64,000 bases of DNA from Bog-473 sp963809715 (GCA_963809715.1 CAWEKO010000006.1:62001-126000); one strand, 5' to 3'; positions 44,667-53,806 are shown, counted from the stretch's first letter. Numbers and translations are program-made. Notes: a model not told the origin generated them from the letters alone.

Positions 44667-46037
44667 TTACGCAGGATCGTCGGTGCCGCCGCGTCCGGCC
44701 ACCCAGCGCCCGGTCAGGGCACGTTCGTAGCGCCCGCGCCCGATGAAGCTGATGGTCCAGCGGGCCAGGGCGCCGAAGCGGTTCTTGAACCCGGTGAGGA
44801 AGGTGATGTGGACGACCAGCCAGATCAACCAGCCGAGGAAGCCCCCCACCCTGATCGGTCCCACCTTGGCCACGGCGGTGAAGCGCGAGATGACGGCGAG
44901 GGTGCCCAGATCCCTGTAGTGGAAGGGCTTGGGCTCCTTTCCCTCGAGCCGGCGCTCGATGGTGTGGGCGGCGTGGGCGCCCGACTGCATGGCCACCTCG
45001 GCCAGGGCGGGCAGGTCGTCGAGTGCCATCAGGTCTCCGACGACGAACACCTCGGGGTGGGAGGCCAGAGAGCAGTCCGGTTGGACCTTGACCCGGCCGC
45101 CCTTGTCCACCTCGGCGCCGGCCATGTCGGCCAGCGTCTTGCCCAGGCCGACGGCGTTGGTGCCGGCCGCCCACACCTTGGTGGGCGTGTCGATGCGCTC
45201 GGTCGAGCCGTCCCGCTTCGTGATGACCACGCACTGGTCGTCCATGTCGGTGACCATCGCGCCGAGGTGGATCTCGACGCCCATGCGCTCGAGGTCACGC
45301 GCCGTGATCCGGGAGAGCCGCTTCCCCATGGACGCCACCAGGGCGTCGCCCCCCTCGACCAGCACGACCCGGGTCTGGTGGGTGTCGATCCGGCGGTAAT
45401 TGCGGTGCAGGGCGCGCCGGGCGAGCTCACGGAGCTGTCCGGCCATCTCCACCCCCGTCGGTCCGCCCCCGACGACCACGAAGGTCATGAGGGCCCGACG
45501 CTTGTCCGCGTCCGGCTCGGCCTCGGCCAACTCGAAGGCGCCGAAGATCCGCCCTCGCAGGGCCAGGGCGTCGTCGAGCGTCTTCATGCCGTGGGCGGCG
45601 TGGCGGAATTCGTCGTGCCCGTAGTAGGTCGGGGCGGAGCCACAGGCGACGATGAGACTGTCGTACTCGATGATCTCGGGCTGCCCGAACTCGTCGGCGT
45701 GGACGGTGCGAGCGGCCAGGTCGATCTCGCGTACCTCGGCCAGCACGACGCGGAGGTTGCGCGTCCGGCGCAGCACGTCGCGGATGGCCGGCGCGATCTG
45801 CCCCTCGGAGAGGATCCCGGTGGCCACCTGGTACAGGAGGGGCTGGAAGAGGTGATGGTTGGTCCGGTCGATGATCGTGACCCGCACCGGCGCCCCTTTC
45901 AGGGCACGGGCCGCGAAGAGGCCGCCGAAGCCACAGCCCAAGATGACGACATGGTGTTCCGGGACATGGGGTTGGGGGACATCGTGTTGGGGGACATCGT
46001 GTTGGGGGTCCGCTGGACTCACGGGGGCAGTGCTCAC
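44667..46037 (-). CDS. ndh: Type II NADH dehydrogenase (NDH-2)
   Basis: A 456-residue protein from GTG 46037 (GTGA overlap with the NUDIX stop). It has the FAD dinucleotide motif VVILGCGFGGLFAA at residues ~30-43, NHHLFQPLLYQVATG, the NADH site FVVVGGGPTGVEMAG, and VFVVGDLMALDD. The C-terminus has hydrophobic, membrane-binding helices (GWLIWLVVHITFLTGF). NDH-2 oxidises NADH and reduces quinone without proton pumping. The N-terminal 30 residues are a five-residue repeat not present in the family. Confidence 0.9.
   Translation of the reverse strand: MSTAPVSPADPQHDVPQHDVPQPHVPEHHVVILGCGFGGLFAARALKGAPVRVTIIDRTNHHLFQPLLYQVATGILSEGQIAPAIRDVLRRTRNLRVVLAEVREIDLAARTVHADEFGQPEIIEYDSLIVACGSAPTYYGHDEFRHAAHGMKTLDDALALRGRIFGAFELAEAEPDADKRRALMTFVVVGGGPTGVEMAGQLRELARRALHRNYRRIDTHQTRVVLVEGGDALVASMGKRLSRITARDLERMGVEIHLGAMVTDMDDQCVVITKRDGSTERIDTPTKVWAAGTNAVGLGKTLADMAGAEVDKGGRVKVQPDCSLASHPEVFVVGDLMALDDLPALAEVAMQSGAHAAHTIERRLEGKEPKPFHYRDLGTLAVISRFTAVAKVGPIRVGGFLGWLIWLVVHITFLTGFKNRFGALARWTISFIGRGRYERALTGRWVAGRGGTDDPA
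45954..46013 (-). repeat. 15-bp in-frame tandem repeat at ndh N-terminus
   Basis: Four degenerate 15-base units encode ADPQH, DVPQH, DVPQP and HVPEH just before the FAD motif of NDH-2. On the plus strand the unit reads as GTTGGGGGACATCGT repeats. The frame is preserved by copy-number change. Confidence 0.8.
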
Positions 46038-46489
46038 AAGAGGGTGTTCACCACCGTTTCCACGTAGTGGGCCAAGGGCAACGAGGCCAGCTCGTCGTGT
46101 CCGAACCACCCTACGGCGTCGGTGGTCCCGTCATCCTCTGGCCGCAGCGTGCCCTGCCACGAGTCGACCCGGTAGATGAGCCGGATGGTGTGGAGGCTCA
46201 CCCCGTCGGGCAACGTGCGCACGTCGGAGAGCACGTCGAGCAACGGACCGACCGTCACCGTCAGCCCGGATTCCTCTTCGACCTCCCGTCGGAGCGAGTC
46301 CACCGGGTCCTCGCCGTGCTGGACGCCCCCGCCGGGCAGGAACCAGCGCCCTCTCAGGGTGAGGAACGGCGCCGCGCGCGCGAGCAGCAGACGGTCCTCG
46401 GCGTCGCGCACCACGCCGTAGGCGGCGATGCGCTGGCGTTGCTCGCTCGGCACCCCCGCATGCTTGTCGGCGCCGTCCCCGGTCGCCAA
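46034..46489 (-). CDS. NUDIX hydrolase
   Basis: A 151-residue protein. The NUDIX box is perfect: GGGVQHGEDPVDSLRREVEE then ESG, with the GWFGHDEL helix near the end. The first ~15 residues before IAAYGVVRD are non-conserved. The start is uncertain: TTG 46489 has poor ribosome-site spacing and GTG 46453 would give a 139-residue form. The substrate (nucleotide sugar, mutagenic nucleotide or similar) cannot be told. It is translationally coupled to ndh. Confidence 0.82.
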   Translation of the reverse strand: MATGDGADKHAGVPSEQRQRIAAYGVVRDAEDRLLLARAAPFLTLRGRWFLPGGGVQHGEDPVDSLRREVEEESGLTVTVGPLLDVLSDVRTLPDGVSLHTIRLIYRVDSWQGTLRPEDDGTTDAVGWFGHDELASLPLAHYVETVVNTLL

Positions 46490-46569
46490 CTCCGGCGCCC
46501 GGTACCCTGGCCTGGCCGTCGCCGCCGGACCCCGGCGGCCAGAAAGCGAATCGTGCCAGAAAGGGAAAC

Positions 46570-47034
46570 ATGATGGACACCGCAGCGCTCGAGGCGATCA
46601 AGCGGCTCAAGTACGCCTACTTCCGCACCCTCGACCTCAAGCAGTTCGAGGCGCTCGGGGCGCTGCTCACCGAGGACGCCACCTCCTCCTACGAGGACGG
46701 CAAGACGGTGCTCGAGGGCCGTGAGCCCATTGTGCGTTGGCTCGCCTCGGTGCTGGGCGACCCCGGCATCGTGACCGAGCACCATGGCCACCATCCTGAG
46801 ATCACGTTCACCTCGGACACCGAGGCCGAGGGCACCTGGTACCTCCAGGACCGGGTCATCGTGCCGTTGGCCGACGTCGAGATCAGTGGCACCGCCTTCT
46901 ACGCCGACCGTTACCGCCTCACCGACGCCGGCTGGCTGATCAGCCACACCGGGTACCAGCGCGTCTTCGAGGAGCACCGCACCCACTCGACCCTCGAGGT
47001 GCGCAGCTTCACCTCCCGCTTTCCGCCGGCCTGA
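46570..47034 (+). CDS. NTF2-like/SnoaL-type protein
   Basis: A 154-residue protein from ATG 46570 (or 46573), after AGAAAGGGAAA. The cone-shaped NTF2 fold is indicated by ALEAIKRLKYAYFRTLDLKQFEAL, LFTEDA-like LLTEDATSSYEDGK, VTEHHGHHPEITF and the strands ending DRYRLTDAGWLISHTGY. The paired histidines (EHHGHH) match the Asp-His type site of SnoaL/steroid isomerase relatives. No substrate is assigned. It ends three bases before the convergent aldo/keto reductase. Confidence 0.8.
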   Translation: MMDTAALEAIKRLKYAYFRTLDLKQFEALGALLTEDATSSYEDGKTVLEGREPIVRWLASVLGDPGIVTEHHGHHPEITFTSDTEAEGTWYLQDRVIVPLADVEISGTAFYADRYRLTDAGWLISHTGYQRVFEEHRTHSTLEVRSFTSRFPPA

Positions 47035-47037
47035 GGC

Positions 47038-48039
47038 TCAGGGGCGCTCGGGTGGGCTGAAGGTGAAGGCGGGGTCGAAGAGCGTCGTCGGGGCCAACGC
47101 CTGCTCGATCGCCTCGACGAAATCAGGTTCCAGGTCGACGTCGAGCGCCTTCACGTTCTCGGCGATCTGCTCGGGCCGGCTCGCCCCGACGATGGCGCTG
47201 CTCACGTTCTGGTTCCGCAGCACCCAGGCCAGCGCCACCGCGGCCGGCGTGGAGCCCGCTTCGCGGCACAGCTGTGCGTAGGACGCCACCGGCTCGAGGA
47301 TCTCGTCGCGCAAGAGCCAACTCATCTCCTCGCCCTCGGGCCCCGTGGCCCGCGTGCCCTCGGGGCGGTTCTCGCCCGCCCCCGGCTTGTACTTGCCGGT
47401 GAGCACGCCCTGGGCCAGCGGTGACCACACGATCTGACCCACGCCCTCCTTCTCGCAGAGCGGGACGATCTCGGCCTCGATCACCCGCCAGATCAGCGAG
47501 TACTGGGGCTGGTTGGAGATGATGCGGTCGAAGCCCATCTCGTCGGCCAGGCGCAGGGCGTCGGCGATCTGCTCGGCCGTCCACTCCGAGACGCCGATGT
47601 AGTGGACCTTGCCCTGGCGCACCAGGTCGTCGAAGGCGCGCAGGGTTTCCTCGAGCGGGGTGGTGAAGTCGTAGCGGTGGGCCTGGAGGAGGTCCACGTG
47701 ATCGGTCTGGAGCCGCTGCAGCGAGGACTCCACCGACTCGATGATGTGCTTGCGCGACAGCCCGCTGTTGTTGGGATTGGGTCCCGTCCGCCAGAAGACC
47801 TTGGTGAAGATCTCGATGGAGTCGCGGGCCGTGCCCTTGAGCGCCTTGCCCAGCACTGATTCGGCCATCCCGAGGGCGTAGACATCGGCCGTGTCGAAGG
47901 TCGTGATGCCGTGCTCGAGGGCTGCCTGCACGCAGGCGATCGCCGTGTCCTCCTCGATCTGGCTGCCGTGGGTGATCCAGTTGCCGTACGAGAGGGCGGA
48001 GACGTACATACCCGAACCGCCGAGATATCGATAGTCCAT
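47038..48039 (-). CDS. Aldo/keto reductase (KCNAB-like)
   Basis: A 333-residue NADPH-dependent TIM-barrel reductase from ATG 48039. It has MDYRYLGGSGMYVSALSYG, the Asp/Tyr of FDTADVYALGMAE, the Lys in IFTKVFWR, HRYDFTTPLEETL (the His of the tetrad position), YIGVSEW and SPLAQGVLTGKY. These match the AKR6/12 type related to voltage-gated K+ channel beta subunits. It reduces aldehydes or ketones. No pathway partner lies next to it. Confidence 0.88.
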   Translation of the reverse strand: MDYRYLGGSGMYVSALSYGNWITHGSQIEEDTAIACVQAALEHGITTFDTADVYALGMAESVLGKALKGTARDSIEIFTKVFWRTGPNPNNSGLSRKHIIESVESSLQRLQTDHVDLLQAHRYDFTTPLEETLRAFDDLVRQGKVHYIGVSEWTAEQIADALRLADEMGFDRIISNQPQYSLIWRVIEAEIVPLCEKEGVGQIVWSPLAQGVLTGKYKPGAGENRPEGTRATGPEGEEMSWLLRDEILEPVASYAQLCREAGSTPAAVALAWVLRNQNVSSAIVGASRPEQIAENVKALDVDLEPDFVEAIEQALAPTTLFDPAFTFSPPERP

Positions 48040-48077
48040 GGCTCGGGAGCGTAACCGCGCCACCGTACGCTCGTAGG

Positions 48078-48497
48078 GTGCCCGGAGAGGAGACGCTGCA
48101 CGTGCACCGGGGCTTGGACCTGCCCCTCTCGGAGATCTCGTGGCGCGCCACGACCTCGGGCGGTCCCGGTGGTCAGCACGCCAACCGCACCCTCAGCCGG
48201 GTCGAGGTCCAGTTCGACGTCGAGGCGTCCGCCACCCTCGGGCCGCGCCAGCGGGCGCGCCTGCGCGAGAAGCTCGGGCCGGTGGTGCGGGCCAGCGCCT
48301 CGGACTCGCGCTCACAGGCGCGCAACCGCGAGCAGGCGCTCCGACGATTGGCCGCCAAGCTCGATGCCGGCCTGCGCGTCGATCCCGATCGTCGTCCCAC
48401 CCGGCCCACCCGGGGCTCCCAGGTGCGGCGGGTCGAGGAGAAACGCCACCGGTCCCAGACCAAACGACAGCGCCGGCGTCCGGGCGACGACGATTAG
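48078..48497 (+). CDS. arfB: Ribosome-rescue hydrolase ArfB (YaeJ-like)
   Basis: A 139-residue peptidyl-tRNA hydrolase from GTG 48078. It has the GGQ loop TSGGPGGQHANRT, RTLSRVEVQFD and a strongly basic C-terminal tail (KRHRSQTKRQRRRPG) that would insert in the mRNA channel of stalled ribosomes. Lacking release-factor codon-recognition domains, it matches ArfB. It frees nascent chains from non-stop ribosomes. It is convergent with surE, with a 13-bp tandem repeat in the 61-base space between. Confidence 0.9.
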   Translation: MPGEETLHVHRGLDLPLSEISWRATTSGGPGGQHANRTLSRVEVQFDVEASATLGPRQRARLREKLGPVVRASASDSRSQARNREQALRRLAAKLDAGLRVDPDRRPTRPTRGSQVRRVEEKRHRSQTKRQRRRPGDDD

Positions 48498-48519
48498 CAC
48501 GCCGCGCCCGGCCGGCGGC

Positions 48520-48571
48520 TCAGCCCGAGAAGTCAGCCCGAGAAGTCAGCCGGAGAACTCAGCCCGAGAAG
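48520..48571. repeat. Four-copy 13-bp tandem repeat spanning the surE stop
   Basis: Exactly four units of TCAGCCCGAGAAG (third unit with two changes) occupy 48520-48532, 48533-48545, 48546-48558 and 48559-48571. The fourth unit is the surE 3' end, including its stop (read FSG-stop on the minus strand). So the end of surE has been copied three times downstream of its own stop. Confidence 0.9.
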
Positions 48572-49494
48572 CCGAACGGCGAGAGCGCCGCCTCGAGTCC
48601 GCCGTCGAGCTGGGCCAGCAGCTCGCGGTCCTCGTCGGCCCGCGGGCCGCGCAGCGCGGTGAGGGCGGCGTAGCCCTGGGCGACCAGGGTGGCGTCCTCG
48701 GCCCCGGCGTCGGCCAGGCCCAGATCGCTCGAGTGGGGGAAGGGGGACCCGACGGTGAGCACGATCTCACCCTTCTCCTCGGGTTCTCCCTCCATGAACG
48801 AGCGCGACGCCTCGAGCGCGGCCGGGCCCTCGATCTCCTCCTGGTTCGGGGCTTCCCACGTCCACGAACCCTGGGCCGACTTGATCAGGCCGGCCCCGCT
48901 GACCCGGGCCCAGCGCAGCCCCCGCACCTCGGCGAGGGGAAGGGCGGGCACGTTCAGGTTGAGCACCGTGCGGGTGGGGGCCGCCATCAGCAGCGGGAGC
49001 AGGGCCATGGCCAGGTCGGCCGCCGACTCCCAGGGATCGGGTTCGACGCCGGCACGCAGCGACACCGCCAGGGCGCTGATGCCCAGTTGGCTCGCCGTGA
49101 GCGCGGCACCCACGGTGCCCGAGTGCAGGATGGATCGCCCCACGTTCACCCCGTGGTTGATCCCCGAGAGCACCAGGTCGGGCTTGGGCCCCACCGCACC
49201 GAGCGCGCCGGCGATCACCGAGAGGGCCGGCGACGCATCGAGCCCGTACGCCTCCACCTCCGGTGCGCCTTCGACGAAGGCCCGCTGGTAGGGAATGGTC
49301 GTCTTGTCGGTCACCGAGCCCACGGCGGCGCCGGCACCGCTGTAGTTCGAGCTGGGGGCCACCACGACGATCTCGTGCGGCGCGGCGCCGGGGCCGTCTC
49401 GACCGGCCTGCTCCGTCCAGCGCACCAGCGCCCGGGTGAGTGCGGCCAATCCCGGCGCACTCACCCCGTCATCGTTGGTGACGAGGATCCTCAC
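48559..49494 (-). CDS. surE: 5'/3'-nucleotidase SurE
   Basis: A 311-residue SurE. GTG 49494 is preferred over 49500 since it gives the family's VRILVTNDDG start and leaves nine bases after TAGGG. The metal site DD of TNDDG, Asn in APSSNYSGAG, and DLVLSGINHGVNVG are all present. It dephosphorylates 5'/3' nucleotides and short polyphosphate. The C-terminus is longer than the ~250-residue norm, ending in an Ala/Glu-rich segment. The stop codon is part of the 13-bp repeat. Confidence 0.9.
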   Translation of the reverse strand: MRILVTNDDGVSAPGLAALTRALVRWTEQAGRDGPGAAPHEIVVVAPSSNYSGAGAAVGSVTDKTTIPYQRAFVEGAPEVEAYGLDASPALSVIAGALGAVGPKPDLVLSGINHGVNVGRSILHSGTVGAALTASQLGISALAVSLRAGVEPDPWESAADLAMALLPLLMAAPTRTVLNLNVPALPLAEVRGLRWARVSGAGLIKSAQGSWTWEAPNQEEIEGPAALEASRSFMEGEPEEKGEIVLTVGSPFPHSSDLGLADAGAEDATLVAQGYAALTALRGPRADEDRELLAQLDGGLEAALSPFGFSG

Positions 49495-49636
49495 GTGCAC
49501 CGACCCTACAGGGCCTGCTGAGCGGGGCGAAGCGGGGTCACCGGCCGTTCGTCACCCGGTCACTTCGCCGTCACCCCGGCACCACGTGAGCAGGCTCACC
49601 CAAGCCGGAGCCCTGGTCTGCTTCAATTCACCCCAC

Positions 49637-50581
49637 ATGCCGCCCCCGTCGCCCAGGATCTCCGTCGCCTCGCCCACGGGACAGCAGTGGCGCATCGGGC
49701 ACGGCCGCCAGGAGGTCGTCGTCTGCGAGGTCGGCGCCACCCTGCGGTCCTACACCGTTGCCGACGCCCCGGTGCTCGATGGCTTCGCGGCGGACGAATG
49801 GTCCCACTCGGGCCGGGGCCAGGTGCTCGCCCCCTGGCCCAACCGCTTGGCCGACGGGCGCTTCGAGTACCACGGGGTGCGGGCCCAGGCGGCCTTGGAC
49901 GAGCCCGAACGGCACAACGCCATCCACGGCCTGGTGCGCTGGCTGCCCTGGACCCTCCAGACCCGGCACCAGAACCAGGTCTCGCTGCGCCTGCAGCTCC
50001 ACCCCTCGCCCGGGTACCCGTTCTCGCTGCTGCTCGAGCTCGACTATCACGTGGGCCGCGAGGGCCTCACCGTGACGACCCGGGCCCGTTCGCTCCAGGA
50101 GGGGCCCGTCCCCTTCGGCCTCGGCTTCCACCCCTACCTGACCGCCGGTACCGAGACCGTGGACGGGGCCATCCTGCGCGTCCCGGCCCGCCACACCCTC
50201 GACACCGACGACCGCGGGCTGCCGACGGGTGCGTTGACCCCCGTCGCAGGGACCGAGCGGGACTTCACCACACAGCGCTTCGTCGGGCCCGCCGTGCTCG
50301 ATACGGCGTTCACCACCCTCGAACGCAACGCCGAGGGCCGGGCCGAGGCCAGCCTCGACGCGCCCGGTGGGGTCGGGGGCGCGACGCTCTGGGTCGACCA
50401 GAGCTTCGGGTACCTCATGGTGTACACGGGCGACACGTTGCCCGAGCAGTCGCGCCGCCGCCGGGCCGTGGCCCTCGAACCGATGACGTGCCCGCCCAAC
50501 GCGCTGCGCACCGCCAAGGACGTCATCGACCTCCAACCAGACCAGGAGTGGTCGGCCAGCTGGGGCATCACCCCGCGGTGA
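49637..50581 (+). CDS. Aldose 1-epimerase
   Basis: A 314-residue protein from ATG 49637. It shows GATLRSYTV, the VLAPWPNRLADGRFEYHG motif with the substrate-binding Arg, NAIHGLVRWLPW with the first catalytic His, GLGFHPYLT with the second, and LEPMTCPPNAL with the catalytic Glu. This is a galactose-mutarotase-like enzyme that interconverts alpha and beta sugar anomers. Its stop overlaps the following SDR's GTG by four bases. Confidence 0.9.
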   Translation: MPPPSPRISVASPTGQQWRIGHGRQEVVVCEVGATLRSYTVADAPVLDGFAADEWSHSGRGQVLAPWPNRLADGRFEYHGVRAQAALDEPERHNAIHGLVRWLPWTLQTRHQNQVSLRLQLHPSPGYPFSLLLELDYHVGREGLTVTTRARSLQEGPVPFGLGFHPYLTAGTETVDGAILRVPARHTLDTDDRGLPTGALTPVAGTERDFTTQRFVGPAVLDTAFTTLERNAEGRAEASLDAPGGVGGATLWVDQSFGYLMVYTGDTLPEQSRRRRAVALEPMTCPPNALRTAKDVIDLQPDQEWSASWGITPR

Positions 50582-51327
50582 CGTCGTCGGCGGCGCCGCT
50601 GGCGGGTCAGGCCGTCCTGATCACCGGTTCCTCGAGCGGCATCGGCGAGGCGACCGCCCGCGCCTTCGCCGAGCTCGGGGCGGGCGTGCTCGTCAACTCG
50701 GCCCGCTCGGTCGAGGCCGGAGCGGCCGTGGCCGCGTCACTGCCCGACGCCCTCTACGTCCAGGGTGACATCACCGATCCCGAGGTCCCGGCGCGTCTGG
50801 TGGCGGCCGCCCTCGAGCACTGGGGGCGCCTCGACACCCTGGTGAACAATGCGGGGACGACCGCCCTGATTCCGCACCACGACGTCGAGGCGGCCACCGT
50901 CGACGTGTGGCGCCGCATCTTCGAGGTGAACGTCTTCGCGACGTGGTCGATGTCGGTGGCGGCCCTGCCCGCGCTCGCCGACGGCGAGGGTGGGTCGATC
51001 GTGAACGTGGCCTCGGTGGCCGGGGTGCGCCCGACCGGCTCGTCCATCCCCTACGCGGCCAGCAAGGCCGCGCTCAACCACATGACCGTGCTCCTGGCCA
51101 AGGTGGTGGGGCCCGGGGTGCGGGTCAACGCCGTGGCCCCCGGTCTGGTCGACACGCCCTGGACCGAGGACTGGGACTTCGTGCGCGAGGTGGTCCAGCA
51201 GGCGGCCCCGCTCAAGCGCTCGGGGCGGCCCGACGACGTGGCCGAGGTCGTGGTGGCGCTGGCCCGGGCCGCCTACGTCACGGGCCAGGTCGTGGTGATC
51301 GACGGCGGGCTGTCCCTGACCACCTGA
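50578..51327 (+). CDS. SDR-family oxidoreductase
   Basis: A 249-residue classical SDR from GTG 50578 (GTGA overlap with the epimerase). It has TGSSSGIGEAT, TLVNNAGTTA, NVASVAG, catalytic YAASK and the C-terminal VIDGGLSL. All motifs are intact, as in 3-oxoacyl-ACP reductase (FabG)-like or sugar dehydrogenase SDRs. Coupling to an aldose epimerase suggests a sugar substrate, for instance a glucose-1-dehydrogenase-type role. That is inference from order only. Confidence 0.85.
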   Translation: MTSSAAPLAGQAVLITGSSSGIGEATARAFAELGAGVLVNSARSVEAGAAVAASLPDALYVQGDITDPEVPARLVAAALEHWGRLDTLVNNAGTTALIPHHDVEAATVDVWRRIFEVNVFATWSMSVAALPALADGEGGSIVNVASVAGVRPTGSSIPYAASKAALNHMTVLLAKVVGPGVRVNAVAPGLVDTPWTEDWDFVREVVQQAAPLKRSGRPDDVAEVVVALARAAYVTGQVVVIDGGLSLTT

Positions 51328-51339
51328 GCGGGCCCCTCG

Positions 51340-52272
51340 CTACGCCGGTCGGGGCATGACCCAGCGCACCACGTCCGAGACCATGCGCATCAGCGGCGTG
51401 ACGGCGAGGGTGTCGACCACGAAGTCGACCGGGGGGGCCACGGAGAGGCCCAGCTCGCGGCGGGCCCATCCCGGCAGCACGCCGACGGCCGCCGCCACCG
51501 CCAACGAGTACAGGGCGCGCTCGCCCGGCTTGTCGGCCACGCCGCGCAACAGCCAGTCTCGGGCCTGGCGGGCCTGCGGCCCGGCGTAGAGCGTGGGCCG
51601 CAGGCGCAGGAGGTAGCTCTCGGCCTCGTCCACCGTGCGCGGCGCCCACTTCGCGCCGAGGTCGAAGGCGATGGGTGCCATCTCCTCGTAGTACTGGTCG
51701 CGCTCGTTCCGGTCGAGGGTCAGGGAACCGAAGCGCTGGGAGGAAGCCAGGAAGCTCGAGATCTCGGCCACGTGGATGAAGGTCACCAGTTCGGGATCCG
51801 CCGCCGAGTACGGGCGGCCGTCGGGTGCGATGCCTTTGACCCGGCGGTGCACCCGGAGGACCTGGGCCACCGCGGCCTCCGCCTGCGCCGTCGTGCCGTA
51901 GGTCGTGGTGCCGACGAACTGCGCGGTCCGGCGTAGGCGCCCGAGCGGGTCCTCGCGGTAGCCGGAGTGGTCGGCCATGCCGGCCATGGCCAGCGGGTGC
52001 AGGGTCTGGAGGAAGAGGGCGCTCACACCGCCGATGAGCATGGCGGCCAGGTCGCCGTGGACCCGGCGGGCGACGCCGTCGGGAGCCATGAAGGACTCGT
52101 CCGGATCGCTCGAGACGGTGCCGCGCTCGTCGCCGATGCCGATGGCCCGCCGGACGCTGCGCTGCATGCCGCCACGGGCGGGCGCGGCCAGCTCGCCGAC
52201 CAGGCGCAGGGGGGCACCGGCCACGCTCTCGCCGAGGGCGGCGGCACGTCCGAGTGCGTCCAGCTCCGACAC
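51340..52272 (-). CDS. MpaB-like (DUF2236) oxygenase-family protein
   Basis: A 310-residue protein from GTG 52272; the exact start is uncertain and the conserved region begins near residue 65. It has SALFLQTLHPLAMAGMADHSGYREDPLGR, FVGTTTYG, and FIHVAEISSF. These His-containing motifs match the MpaB (formerly DUF2236) family, heme-binding oxygenase relatives such as latex-clearing protein. Members are widespread in Mycobacterium-like actinobacteria, mostly uncharacterised. The gene is divergent to panE with a ~43-base promoter space. Confidence 0.8.
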   Translation of the reverse strand: MSELDALGRAAALGESVAGAPLRLVGELAAPARGGMQRSVRRAIGIGDERGTVSSDPDESFMAPDGVARRVHGDLAAMLIGGVSALFLQTLHPLAMAGMADHSGYREDPLGRLRRTAQFVGTTTYGTTAQAEAAVAQVLRVHRRVKGIAPDGRPYSAADPELVTFIHVAEISSFLASSQRFGSLTLDRNERDQYYEEMAPIAFDLGAKWAPRTVDEAESYLLRLRPTLYAGPQARQARDWLLRGVADKPGERALYSLAVAAAVGVLPGWARRELGLSVAPPVDFVVDTLAVTPLMRMVSDVVRWVMPRPA

Positions 52273-52315
52273 GGCCAGAGCTTGCCACGGCGGCGGGCGT
52301 GTCAGAGTGCACGGC

Positions 52316-53293
52316 ATGCGCTTCGTCGTCCTGGGAGCCGGTGCCATCGGGGGCGCCGTGGGCGCCCGCCTGTTCCAGGCGGGTGACGATGTCACCCTGG
52401 TGGCCCGAGGTGAGCACGGTCGGGCCCTCGAGGAGTCAGGTCTGCGCTTCGAGGCGCCGGGCGAGACCGTGACCCTGCCCATCCCCACCGTGTCCGAGCC
52501 TGCGCTGGTGACCTGGACGGACGACACGGTCGTCCTGCTGGGGGTCAAGGGGCAGCACACCGAGTACGCGTTGACGCAGCTGAGCGTCGCTCCTCCCTCC
52601 ATCGCCGTCGTCTGCCTGCAGAACGGTGTCGAGAACGAACGCCGGGTCCTGCGCCACTTCGCCGACACCTACGGGGTGTGCGTCATGTGTCCCGCCACCC
52701 AGCTCCGGCCCGGGGTCATCCAGGTGCACTCGGCTCCTGTCTCGGGCATGCTCGACCTCGGCCGCTTTCCCTCGGGTCTCGACGACCGGGGCCAGGCCAT
52801 CGCCGACGCCCTCGCCGCCACGGCGTTCCAGTCGATCGCCCGTCCCGACATCATGCGCTGGAAGTACCGCAAGCTGTTGATGAACCTGGCCAACGCGGCG
52901 GAGGCCCTGTCCGGGCCGGCGGGCCGCTTCAGTCCACTGGCCAAGGAGGCGCAGCGCGAAGGGGTGGCCGCGTTGGCTGCGGCCGGCATCGACGTGGCCA
53001 GCGCCGAGGAGGACCGGGAGCGACGGGCCGACAACCTCTCGATGGACCCCACCTCATCGGGCCAGTGGCAGGGCGGGTCGAGCTGGCAGAGCCTGGCCCG
53101 CGGGGCCGGCTCCATCGAGGCCGAGTTCCTCAACGGGGAGATCGTCATGCTGGGCCGCCTCCACGGTGTGCCCACGCCGGTGAACGCCCTCCTCGAGCGC
53201 CTGGCCGTGCGGGCCGCCGCCGCGAATCAGCCGCCGGGTCACTGGACGATCGAGGCGTTGAGCGAGGAAGCCGGCGTCGAGCATGCCGAGTGA
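52316..53293 (+). CDS. 2-dehydropantoate 2-reductase family protein (PanE/ApbA)
   Basis: A 325-residue protein from ATG 52316. N-terminal VVLGAGAIGGAVGARLFQ is the NADPH Rossmann motif, followed by LGVKGQHTEYAL, CLQNGVENE, the catalytic Lys in MRWKYRKLLMN, and SSWQSLARGAGSIEAEFLNGEIV, the substrate-binding region. It reduces ketopantoate to pantoate in CoA synthesis, or acts on a related 2-keto acid. The gene overlaps the DinB-like gene by 11 bases. Confidence 0.88.
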   Translation: MRFVVLGAGAIGGAVGARLFQAGDDVTLVARGEHGRALEESGLRFEAPGETVTLPIPTVSEPALVTWTDDTVVLLGVKGQHTEYALTQLSVAPPSIAVVCLQNGVENERRVLRHFADTYGVCVMCPATQLRPGVIQVHSAPVSGMLDLGRFPSGLDDRGQAIADALAATAFQSIARPDIMRWKYRKLLMNLANAAEALSGPAGRFSPLAKEAQREGVAALAAAGIDVASAEEDRERRADNLSMDPTSSGQWQGGSSWQSLARGAGSIEAEFLNGEIVMLGRLHGVPTPVNALLERLAVRAAAANQPPGHWTIEALSEEAGVEHAE

Positions 53294-53768
53294 GCGCGCC
53301 GCCACGCTGGCCGACGACTTCTGCGCCGCCAACGCCGACGCCATCGCCTTCGCCCGCAGTTGCAACGCGGACGAGTGGGCTGTGTTGGTGCCGGGTGAAG
53401 AGTGGTCCGTCGGCGTCGTCCTCCACCACATCGCGGAAGGGCACGGGCAGACCTCGCGCTGGCTGCGGGCGATGAGCTGTGGCCAAGGCGTGACCGACAC
53501 CGCGGCGGACATCGACCGGGCCAACGCCGCCCACGCGCTGGCGGCAGGGTCGGTCGGACCGGCCGAGACCATCGCGTTGCTCTCCGAACGCGGGGACGAG
53601 CTCGAGGCACTGCTGCGCCGGCTCGACGACGACCAATTCGACCGGGCGGCGCCGTTCGGTCCGGCCGGGGGACAGGTCTTCGGTACAGGGGAGCTGGCAC
53701 CGGTCGCGGCGCGTCACACCCGCGAGCACCTCGCCCATGCCCGCGGCGCGTTGCGCCGTCAGGCCTGA
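53283..53768 (+). CDS. DinB/maleylpyruvate-isomerase-N-like protein
   Basis: A 161-residue four-helix protein from ATG 53283, overlapping panE by 11 bases. The metal-site His residues can be placed in VVLHHIAEGHGQ and ARHTREHLAHA. This is the DinB/MDMPI fold, whose actinobacterial members often depend on mycothiol. Sequence identity to a characterised enzyme is not evident. It is probably co-translated with the reductase. Confidence 0.78.
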   Translation: MPSERAATLADDFCAANADAIAFARSCNADEWAVLVPGEEWSVGVVLHHIAEGHGQTSRWLRAMSCGQGVTDTAADIDRANAAHALAAGSVGPAETIALLSERGDELEALLRRLDDDQFDRAAPFGPAGGQVFGTGELAPVAARHTREHLAHARGALRRQA

Positions 53769-53806
53769 CGCAGCCCGGCCGCGCCGCGGGCCCGAGCGCG
53801 ACGCCC

